From JAFAGX01 sp035622175 (GTDB lineage Bacteria; Acidobacteriota; Terriglobia; Terriglobales; Acidobacteriaceae), in the NCBI GenBank assembly GCA_035622175.1, contig DASPVV010000191.1, positions 1-64,000 on the forward strand: a stretch of DNA of 64,000 nt, given 5' to 3'. The position numbers were made by a program, and so were the translations under genes. The notes below the pieces were generated by a model, which made no database searches, was not told the origin of the DNA, and saw only the letters and a list, made by a program, of their open reading frames with translations. Positions 43,091-51,903 of the stretch are shown one piece after another; position 1 is the stretch's first letter, and every line of letters starts with the position of its first letter.

Positions 43091-43576
43091 ATGAGCGAAG
43101 CGGAGTTGAGGGAACATATTGCTGCAGCCGACAAGAGCCCCAAGCGGATTGCGGCGGCGGTTTCCGGCCTTCCCGATGCGATCCTGCGCTTCAAGCCGGC
43201 GCCGGACAAGTGGTCGATTCTCGAAGTCCTCGGCCATTTGGCGGATGTTGAGATCGTTTATGCCCATCGCTTCCGGCAGATGCTGGCCGACAAGAAGCCG
43301 GTGATCGCCCCGATGGATCAGGTGGCTTGGGCAACAAGGCTCGGCTACAGCGAAGAATCCCCGGCTGAGCTGGTCGCTGCGTATGGTCTCAATCGACACC
43401 GCACCTTGCAACTCTTGCGCCGTCTGAAGCCTGGAGATCTCGAGAAATCGGCCTATCACCCCGAATTGGAGCGCGATGTAACCGTGGCGGAATACGTGGC
43501 CAAGATCGCCTCTCACGGTGCAAACCACCTGGCGCAAATCGAACGTTTGAAGAAAGAAGCTCCCGGGAAACAGTAA
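43091..43576 (+). CDS. DinB-superfamily protein
   Basis: A 161-residue four-helix-bundle protein of the DinB/DUF664-like superfamily. The metal-binding histidines would be H48 in EVLGHLADVE, plus HGANHLAQIERL near the C-terminus. W41 in PDKWSILEV is a usual family residue. Members are putative metal-dependent thiol S-transferases (bacillithiol/mycothiol) but most have no assigned reaction. A double hairpin with a T-run follows at 43602-43680. Confidence 0.83.
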   Translation: MSEAELREHIAAADKSPKRIAAAVSGLPDAILRFKPAPDKWSILEVLGHLADVEIVYAHRFRQMLADKKPVIAPMDQVAWATRLGYSEESPAELVAAYGLNRHRTLQLLRRLKPGDLEKSAYHPELERDVTVAEYVAKIASHGANHLAQIERLKKEAPGKQ

Positions 43577-43601
43577 ACCTTGCCATAGGGATTCGCCCAG
43601 C

Positions 43602-43680
43602 CCGGAGCCCGACAATCGCGAACTGGGCTCCGGCCAGTAAGGCGGGGTCTTGATCGCGGGCCTTCGGAAAGCCTGTTTTT
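43602..43680 (+). terminator. Double hairpin with T-run after the DinB gene
   Basis: CCGGAGCCC (43602-43610) pairs perfectly with GGGCTCCGG (43625-43633). A second, imperfect hairpin at 43657-43675 (CGGGCCTT/AAAGCCTG) runs into TTTTT at 43676-43680. The second is the likely intrinsic terminator, 100 bases after the DinB stop. Confidence 0.55.
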
Positions 43681-43849
43681 CGGGCTTGGAACAGGCACCT
43701 TCTGAGCGCGATGGGTGTACAATCGTTCGTTTTTGAAGTCAACGGTGCGATTCGGTTCAGCATCGAAGGCATGGGGGTCTCCGCACACCAGGCTAGCTTT
43801 CGTCAAAACGGGGGCGAAATCTACTCCCCAGGAATCAAGCGAGGATGCC

Positions 43850-44782
43850 GTGAAACGACGACAATTGTGGTATCAACTTGCGATGGTTCAGCTTACGATT
43901 CTGTACGCTCTAGGCCAGGAAGCTTCACCGGGTGGCGTCCCGGTTCACATGGTGGTTTCGGTCGAAGCTCGCCACGGCACGACTCCCCCGGAGATTACTC
44001 GCGAAGATGTCATGGTCCGCGAGGGTCGTGATCGCGATCGCGTCACGGACTGGGAGCCGGCACAAGGCGATCACGCTGGGCTCGAATTCTTCATCCTGAT
44101 CGACGACGGGGCCAGTATCAGCTTGGGTTCACAGTTGGACGACCTTCGACAGTTCATCACGGCGCAGCCTGCCACAACCAAGATCGGCATCGCCTACATG
44201 CAAAACGGAATCGCGCAGGTCCTACAGAATCCGACCAGCGACCACGGGCAAGCGGCCAAAGCCCTGCGCCTGCCGCTCGGTGTGATCGGCGCGGACGCCA
44301 GTCCCTATTTTTCTCTCCAGGACCTGATCAAGCGCTGGCCAGAGAGCACGGACCGCCGCGAAGTGTTTATGGTTAGCGATGGCGTGGATTGGTTTGGGGG
44401 GACCTCGCCGGACGACCCCTATGTCGATGCCGCCATCGCCGACGCCCAGCGCGCCGGCGTGATCGTCTTCGATATCTACATGCCCGGACGCGGGCACGCC
44501 GCTCATAGCTACTGGCAGTATTACTGGGGCCAGTTGTATCTGTCGAAAGTTGCTGATGAAACTGGCGGAGAAGCCTATTACATAGGCTTTAGCGGTGCCC
44601 CGGTAGCTTTTACCCCCTACCTCGATTCCATGGCACAGCGGCTGAGCCATCAGTACTTTTTGGGCTTCTTTGCCAAACCGGAAAAGAAGGCGGGGTTGCG
44701 ACGCGTCAGACTCCAAACCGAGGTGCCAAACGCTGAACTGGTGGCGCCATCCCAGGTGTACGTTCCAGCCTCTGCGCAATGA
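43850..44782 (+). CDS. Secreted VWFA-related protein (acidobacterial type)
   Basis: A 310-residue protein of the VWFA-related family that is expanded in Acidobacteria. The GTG start has GAGG upstream and gives a hydrophobic N-terminus (LWYQLAMVQLTILYALG) that looks like a signal. FFILIDDGASISLGSQLDD near 83-101 is the first metal-site region; the canonical DxSxS reads DDGAS, so one serine is missing. REVFMVSDGVDWF near 172 and the C-terminal HQYFLGFF...RRVRLQTE part are family hallmarks. The role is unknown, probably protein contact outside the membrane. Confidence 0.8.
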   Translation: MKRRQLWYQLAMVQLTILYALGQEASPGGVPVHMVVSVEARHGTTPPEITREDVMVREGRDRDRVTDWEPAQGDHAGLEFFILIDDGASISLGSQLDDLRQFITAQPATTKIGIAYMQNGIAQVLQNPTSDHGQAAKALRLPLGVIGADASPYFSLQDLIKRWPESTDRREVFMVSDGVDWFGGTSPDDPYVDAAIADAQRAGVIVFDIYMPGRGHAAHSYWQYYWGQLYLSKVADETGGEAYYIGFSGAPVAFTPYLDSMAQRLSHQYFLGFFAKPEKKAGLRRVRLQTEVPNAELVAPSQVYVPASAQ

Positions 44783-44872
44783 GCTACTGCGGCCCTGAGC
44801 CCGCTGCCGGGGCCCTTAGGGTTGGTGGCACCGCCGGACGACCCTCAACCGGACCTCGCTGTTCGATCCGCA

Positions 44873-45931
44873 TTAGGATTCGGCGTGCGTATTGGTAAAT
44901 CGGATCAAGGCGCTGAGCTTGTCGGCTGCGGCTCCCGAATCGATAGCACGGGTGGCCAACGGCAAGGCTTCGACCAGGTGATCGGCTTTGGCGGCGGCGA
45001 CCAACGCGGCGGCGGAATTCAGGAGAACGACATCGCGACGCGGCGATTTCTCGCCGCGCAGGATAGCCCTGATGATTCCTGCATTGTCCTCCGCGTTCCC
45101 TCCGGCGATGTCGTCGAGCTGAGCAGGCTTCATTCCGAATTCTTCCGGCCTGACTTCGTAGGAGCGTACGCTCCCGTCCCTCACCTCAGCGATTCGTGTG
45201 GGTCCGGTGACGGTAATCTCGTCCAAGCCGTCCGAGCCATGCACGACCATCGCCCGGCGCAGTCCCAACATGCTTAATGCCTGCGCGAGTTTCTCGACCA
45301 GTTCTAGCGAATATACGCCCACCACTTGAGCGGATGCCCGGGCCGGATTTGTCAACGGACCCAGCAAATTGAAGACCGTTCGTAAGCGAAGCTCGCGGCG
45401 TGAGCGCTGAACATACTTCATGGCCGAGTGGATCGCGGGGGCAAACAAAAACGCCATTCCAACTTCGGCGAGACAGGTGGCGAGCCCGGCTGGAGGTAGA
45501 TGGATGGACACGCCCAGAGCTTCCATGACGTCTGCCGAACCGCATTTGGAGGTCACGCTGCGATTCCCGTGCTTGGCAACTCTCACGCCGGCTCCTGCCA
45601 CTACGAATGCCGTGGCGGTCGAGATGTTGAATGTTCCGCTGGCGTCGCCGCCGGTGCCGCAGGTGTCCACCAGAGCATCCCGTTCGGTGTCACTGGCGTC
45701 CAGGGCGGAATGGTCAGGAATGGTCAAAGCAGTTGCGGCCCCGCGGATCGCTTCGGCAAACCCTACGATCTCCTCGACCGTTTCACCCTTCATGGACAGA
45801 GCGACGAGCAAGGCGGCAATCTGCGCATCGCTGCACCCGCCAGACAGCACTTCCGCCATCAGCTGGCGCGCCTGTTCCCGGGAAAGAGACTCGCGGCGCG
45901 TGGCGATGCGATCTAGAGCGTCGGTAATCAT
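44873..45931 (-). CDS. trpD: Anthranilate phosphoribosyltransferase
   Basis: A 352-residue enzyme that joins anthranilate and PRPP in tryptophan synthesis. CGTGGDASGTFNIST begins at 91 and KHGNRSVTSKCGSADV at 120, the two PRPP and anthranilate motifs; LGPLTNPA near 200 is the third family stretch. Length is normal. It stands alone, away from other trp biosynthetic genes in this window (trpS at 56751 is the tRNA synthetase), and is divergent from sucC. Confidence 0.95.
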   Translation of the reverse strand: MITDALDRIATRRESLSREQARQLMAEVLSGGCSDAQIAALLVALSMKGETVEEIVGFAEAIRGAATALTIPDHSALDASDTERDALVDTCGTGGDASGTFNISTATAFVVAGAGVRVAKHGNRSVTSKCGSADVMEALGVSIHLPPAGLATCLAEVGMAFLFAPAIHSAMKYVQRSRRELRLRTVFNLLGPLTNPARASAQVVGVYSLELVEKLAQALSMLGLRRAMVVHGSDGLDEITVTGPTRIAEVRDGSVRSYEVRPEEFGMKPAQLDDIAGGNAEDNAGIIRAILRGEKSPRRDVVLLNSAAALVAAAKADHLVEALPLATRAIDSGAAADKLSALIRFTNTHAES

Positions 45932-45995
45932 CGACGCTCAGCTTAGTCTGTTTCCCGCACTTTTCGCAAAAGACAGGCCGCGGCGAAAGCCGCGT

Positions 45996-46024
45996 TTGCC
46001 CTATCCCCAATGCTTCTATAGAAT
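45996..46024 (+). promoter_or_regulatory. Probable sigma-70 promoter of sucCD
   Basis: TTGCCC (45996-46001), 17 bases, then TAGAAT (46019-46024): four of six and five of six with ideal spacing. Transcription would start near 46031, about 60 bases before the sucC ATG, in the gap divergent from trpD. Confidence 0.5.
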
Positions 46025-46091
46025 CGAAAGTTGGGCGTCCGCAGTCGAAGCCGCAAGCAGAGTCCTGCCGCAAGCAATCAGGAATTCAGAT

Positions 46092-47264
46092 ATGAAGATC
46101 CATGAGTACCAGGCCAAAGCTCTCTTAAGCAGGTATGGGGTGGCTGTGCCACGCGGAGAAATGGCCGAAACCCGCGAGCAAGCCGAGACGGTCGCCAAGA
46201 GCTTATTTGCCGCTGGCGTCAGCCGGGTGGTGGTGAAGGCGCAAATTCATGCCGGAGGCCGGGGCAAAGGCGGTGGCGTGAAGATTGCCCAATCCGTCGA
46301 AGAAGCAACCGAGATCGCCGGCAAAATTCTCGGCATGACGCTGGTGACGCACCAGACCGGACCCGAAGGCCGTCTGGTGCGGCGCGTGCTCATCGAAGAG
46401 ACCTTGCCCATCGAGAAGGAACTCTATGCCGGGATTGTCATCGATCGCGGCGAGGCCAAGCCGGTGTTCATGGCGTCGGCTGCCGGCGGTATGGAGATTG
46501 AGCAGGTCGCAGCCGAGAACCCCGCCGCCATCTTCAAGGAGTACGTGGAGCCGGGCCTGGGGCTGGAGGCCTTTCAAGCGCGTAAGCTGGCGTTCCAACT
46601 AGGTTTGAGTGCTAAGCACCTCCCTGAGGCTGTGCGGTTTATGACCGGACTCTACCGCGTATTCCGAGAAGCCGATGCTTCGTTGCTCGAGATCAACCCT
46701 TTTGGGAGCTGTCCGGATCACCGCCTGCTCGCGCTCGATGCCAAGATCAATTTCGATGACAATGCCCTGTTTCGGCATCCCGAGATCCGCGAGATGCGTG
46801 ACTTGGCCGAAGAAGATCCCCTGGAGGTGGAAGCTTCCAAGTACAGCCTCAATTACATCCGGTTGGAGGGGAATGTCGGTTGCATGGTGAACGGCGCCGG
46901 CCTGGCTATGGCAACGATGGATATTATTAAGCACGCCGGTGGCATGCCGGCGAATTTCCTGGATGTGGGTGGCGGGGCGAACGCCGAACAAGTTACGCAT
47001 GCCTTCAAGATTCTGCTCGGTGACCAGCATGTGAAGGCAGTGCTGATTAATATTTTCGGGGGGATTTTGCGGGTCGATACCCTGGCCCGTGGGGTGGTCG
47101 AAGCCAGCCGAAACATGAACATTCAGCTGCCCATCGTGCTTCGGCTAGAAGGCACCAATGTCGCCGCGGGGCGGGAGATCTTGCGCGACTCCGGACTCAG
47201 TTTCATCGTGGCCGACACCATGCAGGACGCCGCCGAGAAGGTGGTCGCGGCAGCCAGCAGCTGA
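46092..47264 (+). CDS. sucC: Succinyl-CoA synthetase beta subunit
   Basis: A 390-residue ATP-grasp subunit that starts MKIHEYQAKALLSRYGV, the standard SucC N-terminus. KAQIHAGGRGKGGGVK near 46-61 binds nucleotide, LLEINPFGSCPDHRLLALDAKINFDDNALFRH near 198-230 binds metal and nucleotide, and GNVGCMVNGAGLAMATMDIIK near 258 and FGGILRVD near 321 complete the fold. With SucD it converts succinyl-CoA to succinate while making ATP or GTP in the TCA cycle. sucD follows after 116 bp. Confidence 0.97.
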   Translation: MKIHEYQAKALLSRYGVAVPRGEMAETREQAETVAKSLFAAGVSRVVVKAQIHAGGRGKGGGVKIAQSVEEATEIAGKILGMTLVTHQTGPEGRLVRRVLIEETLPIEKELYAGIVIDRGEAKPVFMASAAGGMEIEQVAAENPAAIFKEYVEPGLGLEAFQARKLAFQLGLSAKHLPEAVRFMTGLYRVFREADASLLEINPFGSCPDHRLLALDAKINFDDNALFRHPEIREMRDLAEEDPLEVEASKYSLNYIRLEGNVGCMVNGAGLAMATMDIIKHAGGMPANFLDVGGGANAEQVTHAFKILLGDQHVKAVLINIFGGILRVDTLARGVVEASRNMNIQLPIVLRLEGTNVAAGREILRDSGLSFIVADTMQDAAEKVVAAASS

Positions 47265-47298
47265 TGGCCGCAAGCTTGATCGTTGGATCTTCGTTCCT

Positions 47299-47354
47299 GC
47301 ATGCTCCATGGCGTGCGGAGGACGAGCCGCAGGCGACTCCAATCCAGAGCATGC
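47299..47354 (+). other. Nested hairpins between sucC and sucD
   Basis: GCATGCTC (47299-47306) can pair with GAGCATGC (47347-47354), enclosing TGCGG (47314-47318) paired with CCGCA (47327-47331). The 116-bp gap is long for a two-subunit enzyme operon. No T-run follows, so an RNA-processing or stabilising stem is more likely than a terminator. Confidence 0.3.
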
Positions 47355-47380
47355 GAGGCTGAGGAGCAAACCATACCATC

Positions 47381-48259
47381 ATGAGCATCCTTATCGATAA
47401 ATCCACACGCGTCATTGTGCAAGGCTTGACGGGACGGGAGGGCACCTTCCATGCCAAAGCCTGTGCAGAATACGGAACCAAGATTGTCGGCGGTGTGACT
47501 CCCGGAAAGGGCGGCAGCACTCACGAGGGCTGGCCTGTTTTCAATACCGTCCAAGAAGCCGTCGACAGAACTGGGGCTGATGCTTCGATTCTTTTTGTTC
47601 CTCCCGCCGCGGCGGCCGATGCCATTATGGAGGCGGCCGACGCCGAGATTGAACTGATCGTCGCGATCACGGAGGGGATTCCCACCCTGGACATGGTGCG
47701 CGCCTGGGAATTCCTGCAGGACCGACGGGCGCGCCTGATCGGCCCCAACTGTCCCGGCATCATCTCCCCGGGGAAGTCGAAGATCGGTATCATGCCGGGG
47801 CACATTCATCGCGAGGGGCCGGTGGGAATTGTTTCCCGCTCGGGCACCTTGACCTACGAAGCGGTTTTCCAACTCACGACCCGCAATGTCGGGCAGTCTA
47901 CCGCCATCGGAATCGGCGGCGACCCGATCATCGGTACGAGCTTTGTCGATGCTTTGGAGCTGTTTAACAAGGATCCGCAAACCGAGATTGTAGTCATGAT
48001 CGGAGAGATTGGCGGTCAAGCTGAAGAGACGGCAGCCGCCTATGTGAAAGCGCACATGAAGAAGCCGGTGGTTGGGTTCATTGCTGGCCAGACCGCGCCT
48101 CCGGGACGCCGTATGGGTCATGCGGGAGCGATCATCTCCGGGGGTACGGGAACGGCCACGGAGAAGATCAAGGCCATGGAAGATGCCGGAATTCGTGTCA
48201 CCCGCTCGCCGGCCGAAATTGGCGAGACGGTCGTGGCGGCAATGGGAGTGAAGGTTTAG
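47381..48259 (+). CDS. sucD: Succinyl-CoA synthetase alpha subunit
   Basis: A 292-residue subunit with the CoA-binding N-terminus (MSILIDKSTRVIVQGLTGREGTFH...). The phosphorylated active-site histidine is H247 in RRMGHAGAIISGG, and GPNCPGIISPGKSKIGIMPG is near 124-143. It is the catalytic partner of SucC in the TCA cycle. ndk follows after 63 bp, which fits nucleotide exchange between the GTP or ATP formed and other triphosphates. Confidence 0.97.
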   Translation: MSILIDKSTRVIVQGLTGREGTFHAKACAEYGTKIVGGVTPGKGGSTHEGWPVFNTVQEAVDRTGADASILFVPPAAAADAIMEAADAEIELIVAITEGIPTLDMVRAWEFLQDRRARLIGPNCPGIISPGKSKIGIMPGHIHREGPVGIVSRSGTLTYEAVFQLTTRNVGQSTAIGIGGDPIIGTSFVDALELFNKDPQTEIVVMIGEIGGQAEETAAAYVKAHMKKPVVGFIAGQTAPPGRRMGHAGAIISGGTGTATEKIKAMEDAGIRVTRSPAEIGETVVAAMGVKV

Positions 48260-48322
48260 GAACCAGAGCGGAGGAGCGAAGAGCCGGTGACCGGCCGCAC
48301 ACTGAGGACGCATGGCTGAGCT

Positions 48323-48748
48323 ATGAAGACCCTAGAACGAACGCTTGCCATCATCAAGCCCGACGCGGTGCGCAAGCACGCGATCGGTAACATTATCGAA
48401 CAACTCGAGAGCAACCGCTTCCACATCTTGGCGATGAAGATCCTTGAAATTTCGAAGCATCAGGCCGGCCAATTTTACGCTGTGCACGCGCACCGGCCTT
48501 TCTACAATTCCCTGACCGATTTCATGTCGAGCGGACCGGTCGTGGTGTTGGCCCTCGAGAGAGAGAATGCCATCGCTGATCTCCGCAAGCTCATGGGCGC
48601 AACCAATCCTGCCGATGCCGCGGATGGAACCATCCGCAAGAGGTGGGCCACCAACATCGAGCAGAATGCCATCCATGGCTCGGATGGCGAGGAATCGGCC
48701 CGGTTTGAGCTTAGTTATTTTTTTGCCGGATACGAGTTGACAGGTTAA
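48323..48748 (+). CDS. ndk: Nucleoside diphosphate kinase
   Basis: A 141-residue kinase that equalises nucleoside triphosphate pools. ERTLAIIKPDAVRKHAIG is the usual start, and the phosphohistidine is H118 in NAIHGSD. R86-type and K11 active residues lie in the expected positions. Placement behind sucCD is common and suggests that phosphate made by succinyl-CoA synthetase is passed on. Confidence 0.97.
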   Translation: MKTLERTLAIIKPDAVRKHAIGNIIEQLESNRFHILAMKILEISKHQAGQFYAVHAHRPFYNSLTDFMSSGPVVVLALERENAIADLRKLMGATNPADAADGTIRKRWATNIEQNAIHGSDGEESARFELSYFFAGYELTG

Positions 48749-48773
48749 TTTCGCTGCATCCGATCGAGTGGCC

Positions 48774-48786
48774 GGAGGTAACCTCC
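48774..48786 (+). promoter_or_regulatory. Hairpin that hides the ribosome site of the tautomerase gene
   Basis: GGAGG (48774-48778), TAA, CCTCC (48782-48786) forms a perfect 5-bp stem with a 3-base loop directly before the ATG at 48787. The left arm is the Shine-Dalgarno sequence itself, so folding would block ribosome binding unless ribosomes arriving from ndk open it. Confidence 0.45.
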
Positions 48787-48981
48787 ATGCCGTTGGTCCA
48801 AATCACGATGTTGAGCGGTCGAACCACTGAGCAAAAGCGCCGGCTGGCTCAGCGCATTACGGATGCGTTGGTCGAAGAGGCGGGCGCGCGCCGCGAAGCG
48901 GTCGTCGTTGCCTTCCATGAAGTGTCGAAGGAAAACTATGCTTCGGGCGGGGTGTTGCTGGCGGATCAGACGCCGCGGTGA
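48787..48981 (+). CDS. 4-oxalocrotonate tautomerase family protein
   Basis: A 64-residue tautomerase subunit. After removal of Met the N-terminal proline (PLVQITMLSGRT) would be the catalytic base, and R11-type and R39-type arginines (GRT, ARREAVVVAFHEV) are present. Members act as hexamers on 2-hydroxymuconate-like enols. No aromatic ring-cleavage gene is nearby, so the substrate is unclear. It follows ndk by 38 bp, with the ribosome site locked in a hairpin. Confidence 0.88.
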   Translation: MPLVQITMLSGRTTEQKRRLAQRITDALVEEAGARREAVVVAFHEVSKENYASGGVLLADQTPR

Positions 48982-49081
48982 CGGCCGGATCCTGCGCCCC
49001 TAACTTCGCCCGCACCGCAGGTTCGAGCGGTTCCTCCCGCCTGGCCGAGTCCCGCCTGGGAGGGCGGATCGAGGCAGGCCC

Positions 49082-49369
49082 TCATCCCAAGGGTTCATAC
49101 AGCTGGCCTTCGATGCGGTCCCCTATCTTAGGCAGTTCCTTGCGTACATAGCGAAGAAAGTGGGGCGTGGAGCGGTGGGCTTCGAGGGCGGCATCGTCCT
49201 TGTATTGTTCGTAGACAAAGAAGCGGCGCGGATCGGTTTTGTGTCGGTGAACCTGGAACATCAGGCACCCGTCTTCCTTGCGCGATTCCTCGGCCAACTT
49301 GGCAAACACCGTCGCCACTTCTGCTTCACGACCGGCTTTCGCCATCCAAGTTACCGCCAGAACCACCAT
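49082..49369 (-). CDS. Antibiotic biosynthesis monooxygenase (ABM) family, putative quinol monooxygenase
   Basis: A 95-residue ferredoxin-like dimeric alpha/beta-barrel protein. MVVLAVTWMAKAGREAEV leads, and EDGCLMFQVHRHKTDPRRFFVYEQYKDDAALEAHRSTPHF is the YgiN/ABM core. The ATG at 49369 has GGAG at good distance; a longer frame exists but its extra 33 residues look non-coding. Such proteins oxidise quinols or act on small aromatic compounds without a cofactor. purA ends 13 bp upstream on the same strand, so co-transcription is likely. Confidence 0.87.
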   Translation of the reverse strand: MVVLAVTWMAKAGREAEVATVFAKLAEESRKEDGCLMFQVHRHKTDPRRFFVYEQYKDDAALEAHRSTPHFLRYVRKELPKIGDRIEGQLYEPLG

Positions 49370-49382
49370 GCGAGACTCCGGT

Positions 49383-50729
49383 TCATGGTTTTGCGTGTGC
49401 CCTGGTTCTCGATCCTGTGAACTCGTCGAGGTGGCGCGCAAATTCATCGCTAAAGATGGTTTGTTCACGGCCCGGCCCGGTCGAGATCACGGCGATGCGG
49501 CTACCGGTTTCCCTTTCGAGAAAAGCGAGATACTCACGCGCCGCTTGGGGCAACTTCTCCAATTTTGTCACTCCGTGAGTTGACTTCTGCCATCCGGGTA
49601 GCTTGCGGTAAATGCATTCGATCTTCCCGAATCCACTATCGTCGGCCGGCACCTCCTCGGTTGGTTTGCCACCGAGTTTATAGGCAACGCATACCGGAAT
49701 CTCTGCCAGCTCATCGAGTACATCCAGCTTGGTAACCACCAGCCAGGAGATTCCGTTAATCATGCCAGCGTAGCGCAACAGTGGCAAATCAATCCATCCA
49801 CAGCGCCGTGGACGTCCGGTAACGGCGCCGAATTCATTTCCACGGGCTCTGAGCAGATCGGCGCTTGCGTCCCGGGCTTCTGTAGGGAAGGGTCCTTCGC
49901 CCACCCTCGTGCAATACGCTTTCGTGACGCCGATCACGGTGTGGATCGAAGTCGGGGCTACGCCCGTCCCGATCGCCGCCCCACCCGATGTGGCGCTCGA
50001 AGAAGTGACGAAAGGATAAGTTCCATGGTCGATGTCGAGCATCGTGCCCTGGGCACCTTCGAAGAGGATGGAATCGCCACTGGTGAGCGCTTGATTCAAC
50101 AACACCGCCGTATCGGAAACGAAGGGGGTCATTTGCGCGGAAGCGGCAGCGTATTCGGCATACATTTTATCCGGATCGAGCGGCTCGGAGTTAAACAGCG
50201 CGTGGGCGATCATGTTCTTTTCGCGGCAGGCGTTTTCAATATGGGTCTTGAGCAGCCTCAAATCCAGAAGATCGGCAACCCGCAGGCCGCGCCGTCCCAT
50301 TTTGTCTTCGTACGCCGGGCCAATACCGCGCGAAGTAGTTCCAATTTTTACCCGGCCCGGAGCATTCTCGGAAGCCAGTTCGATCATGCGGTGATAGGGA
50401 AGGATGACGTGAGCACGGTTGCTGACAAACAGAGTCCCATCCACTTTGATCCCCTCGCCACGCAGGGCCGCCACTTCCTTCAGAAATGCTATGGGATCGA
50501 GGACCACGCCATTCCCGATGACGCTGCGGCAGCTGGGTCGTAGTACACCGCAGGGGACCAGTTGGAGAACGAATTTCTTTCCATTGGCGACGACGGTATG
50601 GCCGGCATTGTGTCCGCCGGCATAGCGCGCCACAATGGAAAAGTTGTGCGCGAGCACGTCGACGATCTTGCCCTTGCCCTCATCGCCCCACTGGGCGCCG
50701 ACAACGACCGCAGTTTTCCCCGTCGTCAA
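49383..50729 (-). CDS. purA: Adenylosuccinate synthetase
   Basis: A 448-residue enzyme that makes adenylosuccinate from IMP, aspartate and GTP on the way to AMP. GAQWGDEGKGKIVD near 11-24 carries the catalytic Asp and P-loop, GGHNAGHTV follows with the catalytic His, and GTTSRGIGPAYEDK, EGAQGTMLDIDHGTYPFVTSS and VTGRPRRCGWID are all standard. I chose the TTG at 50729 because GGAG lies at correct distance and the next residues begin TTGKTAVVVGAQ. No other purine gene is in the window. Confidence 0.95.
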   Translation of the reverse strand: MTTGKTAVVVGAQWGDEGKGKIVDVLAHNFSIVARYAGGHNAGHTVVANGKKFVLQLVPCGVLRPSCRSVIGNGVVLDPIAFLKEVAALRGEGIKVDGTLFVSNRAHVILPYHRMIELASENAPGRVKIGTTSRGIGPAYEDKMGRRGLRVADLLDLRLLKTHIENACREKNMIAHALFNSEPLDPDKMYAEYAAASAQMTPFVSDTAVLLNQALTSGDSILFEGAQGTMLDIDHGTYPFVTSSSATSGGAAIGTGVAPTSIHTVIGVTKAYCTRVGEGPFPTEARDASADLLRARGNEFGAVTGRPRRCGWIDLPLLRYAGMINGISWLVVTKLDVLDELAEIPVCVAYKLGGKPTEEVPADDSGFGKIECIYRKLPGWQKSTHGVTKLEKLPQAAREYLAFLERETGSRIAVISTGPGREQTIFSDEFARHLDEFTGSRTRAHAKP

Positions 50730-50986
50730 AACTGACTCCGTCAACCAGTGTTGAACGGCTGCCCCCAGCCGCTGGCACACGGTTCTCTCGTGCTGGCCTC
50801 ATGCGCTGAATCCGCCCGACCAAGGCGGAGCGGAAATGTACGTCGCATGATAACCTGCCAGGCTCAGCATGGGCAATTCGGTGTCGAAGCGGTGATTTTT
50901 GCCGGGGGCAGGGTTCGCGGTTGCCCGCGAGTCGCTTCCGCTTCGAGCCCGCGACAGGTGAGACCCGAGGAAGATAGACTATCCCT

Positions 50987-51853
50987 ATGCCAGAGCTCCC
51001 CGAAGTCGAAACCATCGCCCGCGGGTTGGCCAGTCGTGTCGCGGGCGACGTGATCGACTCGGTTTGGCTGGGAGCAAAGCCTGAACCTTTCAAGTCTGCC
51101 GCGGCCGAGATCATGGCTACACTCCAATCGAGGCGCATCGCGCACGTGCGGCGGGTTGGGAAGCATCTCGTGTTCGATCTCGAAACCCTCAGGCCGACTC
51201 CCTTGCCCGCCCGGAGCAGAAGCGCCCGAGGGATGAGGACGAGCGCGGCTCGATCCGGGGCCGCCCAGTGGATTGTGCATTTGGGCATGACCGGACGCAT
51301 GCTCGTTTGCCAGGCGGACGAGCCGGTCGCCAAGCATACTCACGCCATCGCCCATCTGGCCTCGGGCCGGGAGTTACGATTCGTGGACCCCCGCCGCTTC
51401 GGGCGGTTAAGCGTTGCCCGCGGATTCCGAGCTCCCGGTTCGGAGCCGCTCGAAGTGGAACGGGAGTGCTTCGTGAAGCTTTTCGGAGGTCGCAAGACAC
51501 CGATTAAGAGTGCGCTCCTCAATCAGAAACTGCTCAGTGGTGTAGGCAATATCTACGCCGACGAATCCCTGTTTCGCGCCGCCCTCCGGCCTCGGCGGCG
51601 GGCGGCATCGCTCAGCCGGGAGGAACTACGGCGACTTTATCGTGCGGTGCGGGAAGTGCTGCAGGAGGCGATTGCTCTTGGCGGATCGTCGGTCTCCGAC
51701 TATGTGGACGCGGATGGCGAAGAGGGCTGGTTCCAGCTGCAACATCGGGTGTACGGCCGTGCCGGCGAACCTTGTCTGGTTTGCCAGACTCCCATCGAGC
51801 GCCGGGTGATTGCCGGACGTTCCAGTCACTATTGCCCACGTTGCCAGCACTGA
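50987..51853 (+). CDS. mutM: Formamidopyrimidine-DNA glycosylase
   Basis: A 288-residue Fpg/Nei base-excision-repair enzyme that removes 8-oxoguanine. The mature N-terminal PELPEVETIARGL holds the catalytic Pro and Glu. LNQKLLSGVGNIYADESLFRA near 180 is the helix-two-turn-helix, and the zinc finger uses C263, C266, C283 and C286. An extra stretch of about 20 arginine-rich residues around 65-85, before IVHLGMTGRM, is longer than usual. A TAGACT shortly before the ATG could be a -10 box with almost no leader. Confidence 0.95.
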   Translation: MPELPEVETIARGLASRVAGDVIDSVWLGAKPEPFKSAAAEIMATLQSRRIAHVRRVGKHLVFDLETLRPTPLPARSRSARGMRTSAARSGAAQWIVHLGMTGRMLVCQADEPVAKHTHAIAHLASGRELRFVDPRRFGRLSVARGFRAPGSEPLEVERECFVKLFGGRKTPIKSALLNQKLLSGVGNIYADESLFRAALRPRRRAASLSREELRRLYRAVREVLQEAIALGGSSVSDYVDADGEEGWFQLQHRVYGRAGEPCLVCQTPIERRVIAGRSSHYCPRCQH

Positions 51854-51903
51854 GACGACACAAACATCAGAAATACGAGATGATAGCCTGGGGAGCCTGA
51901 CCT

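Noticed and set aside
51189..51500. Minus-strand frame inside mutM
   Set aside because: Antisense shadow of the arginine-rich insert of MutM.
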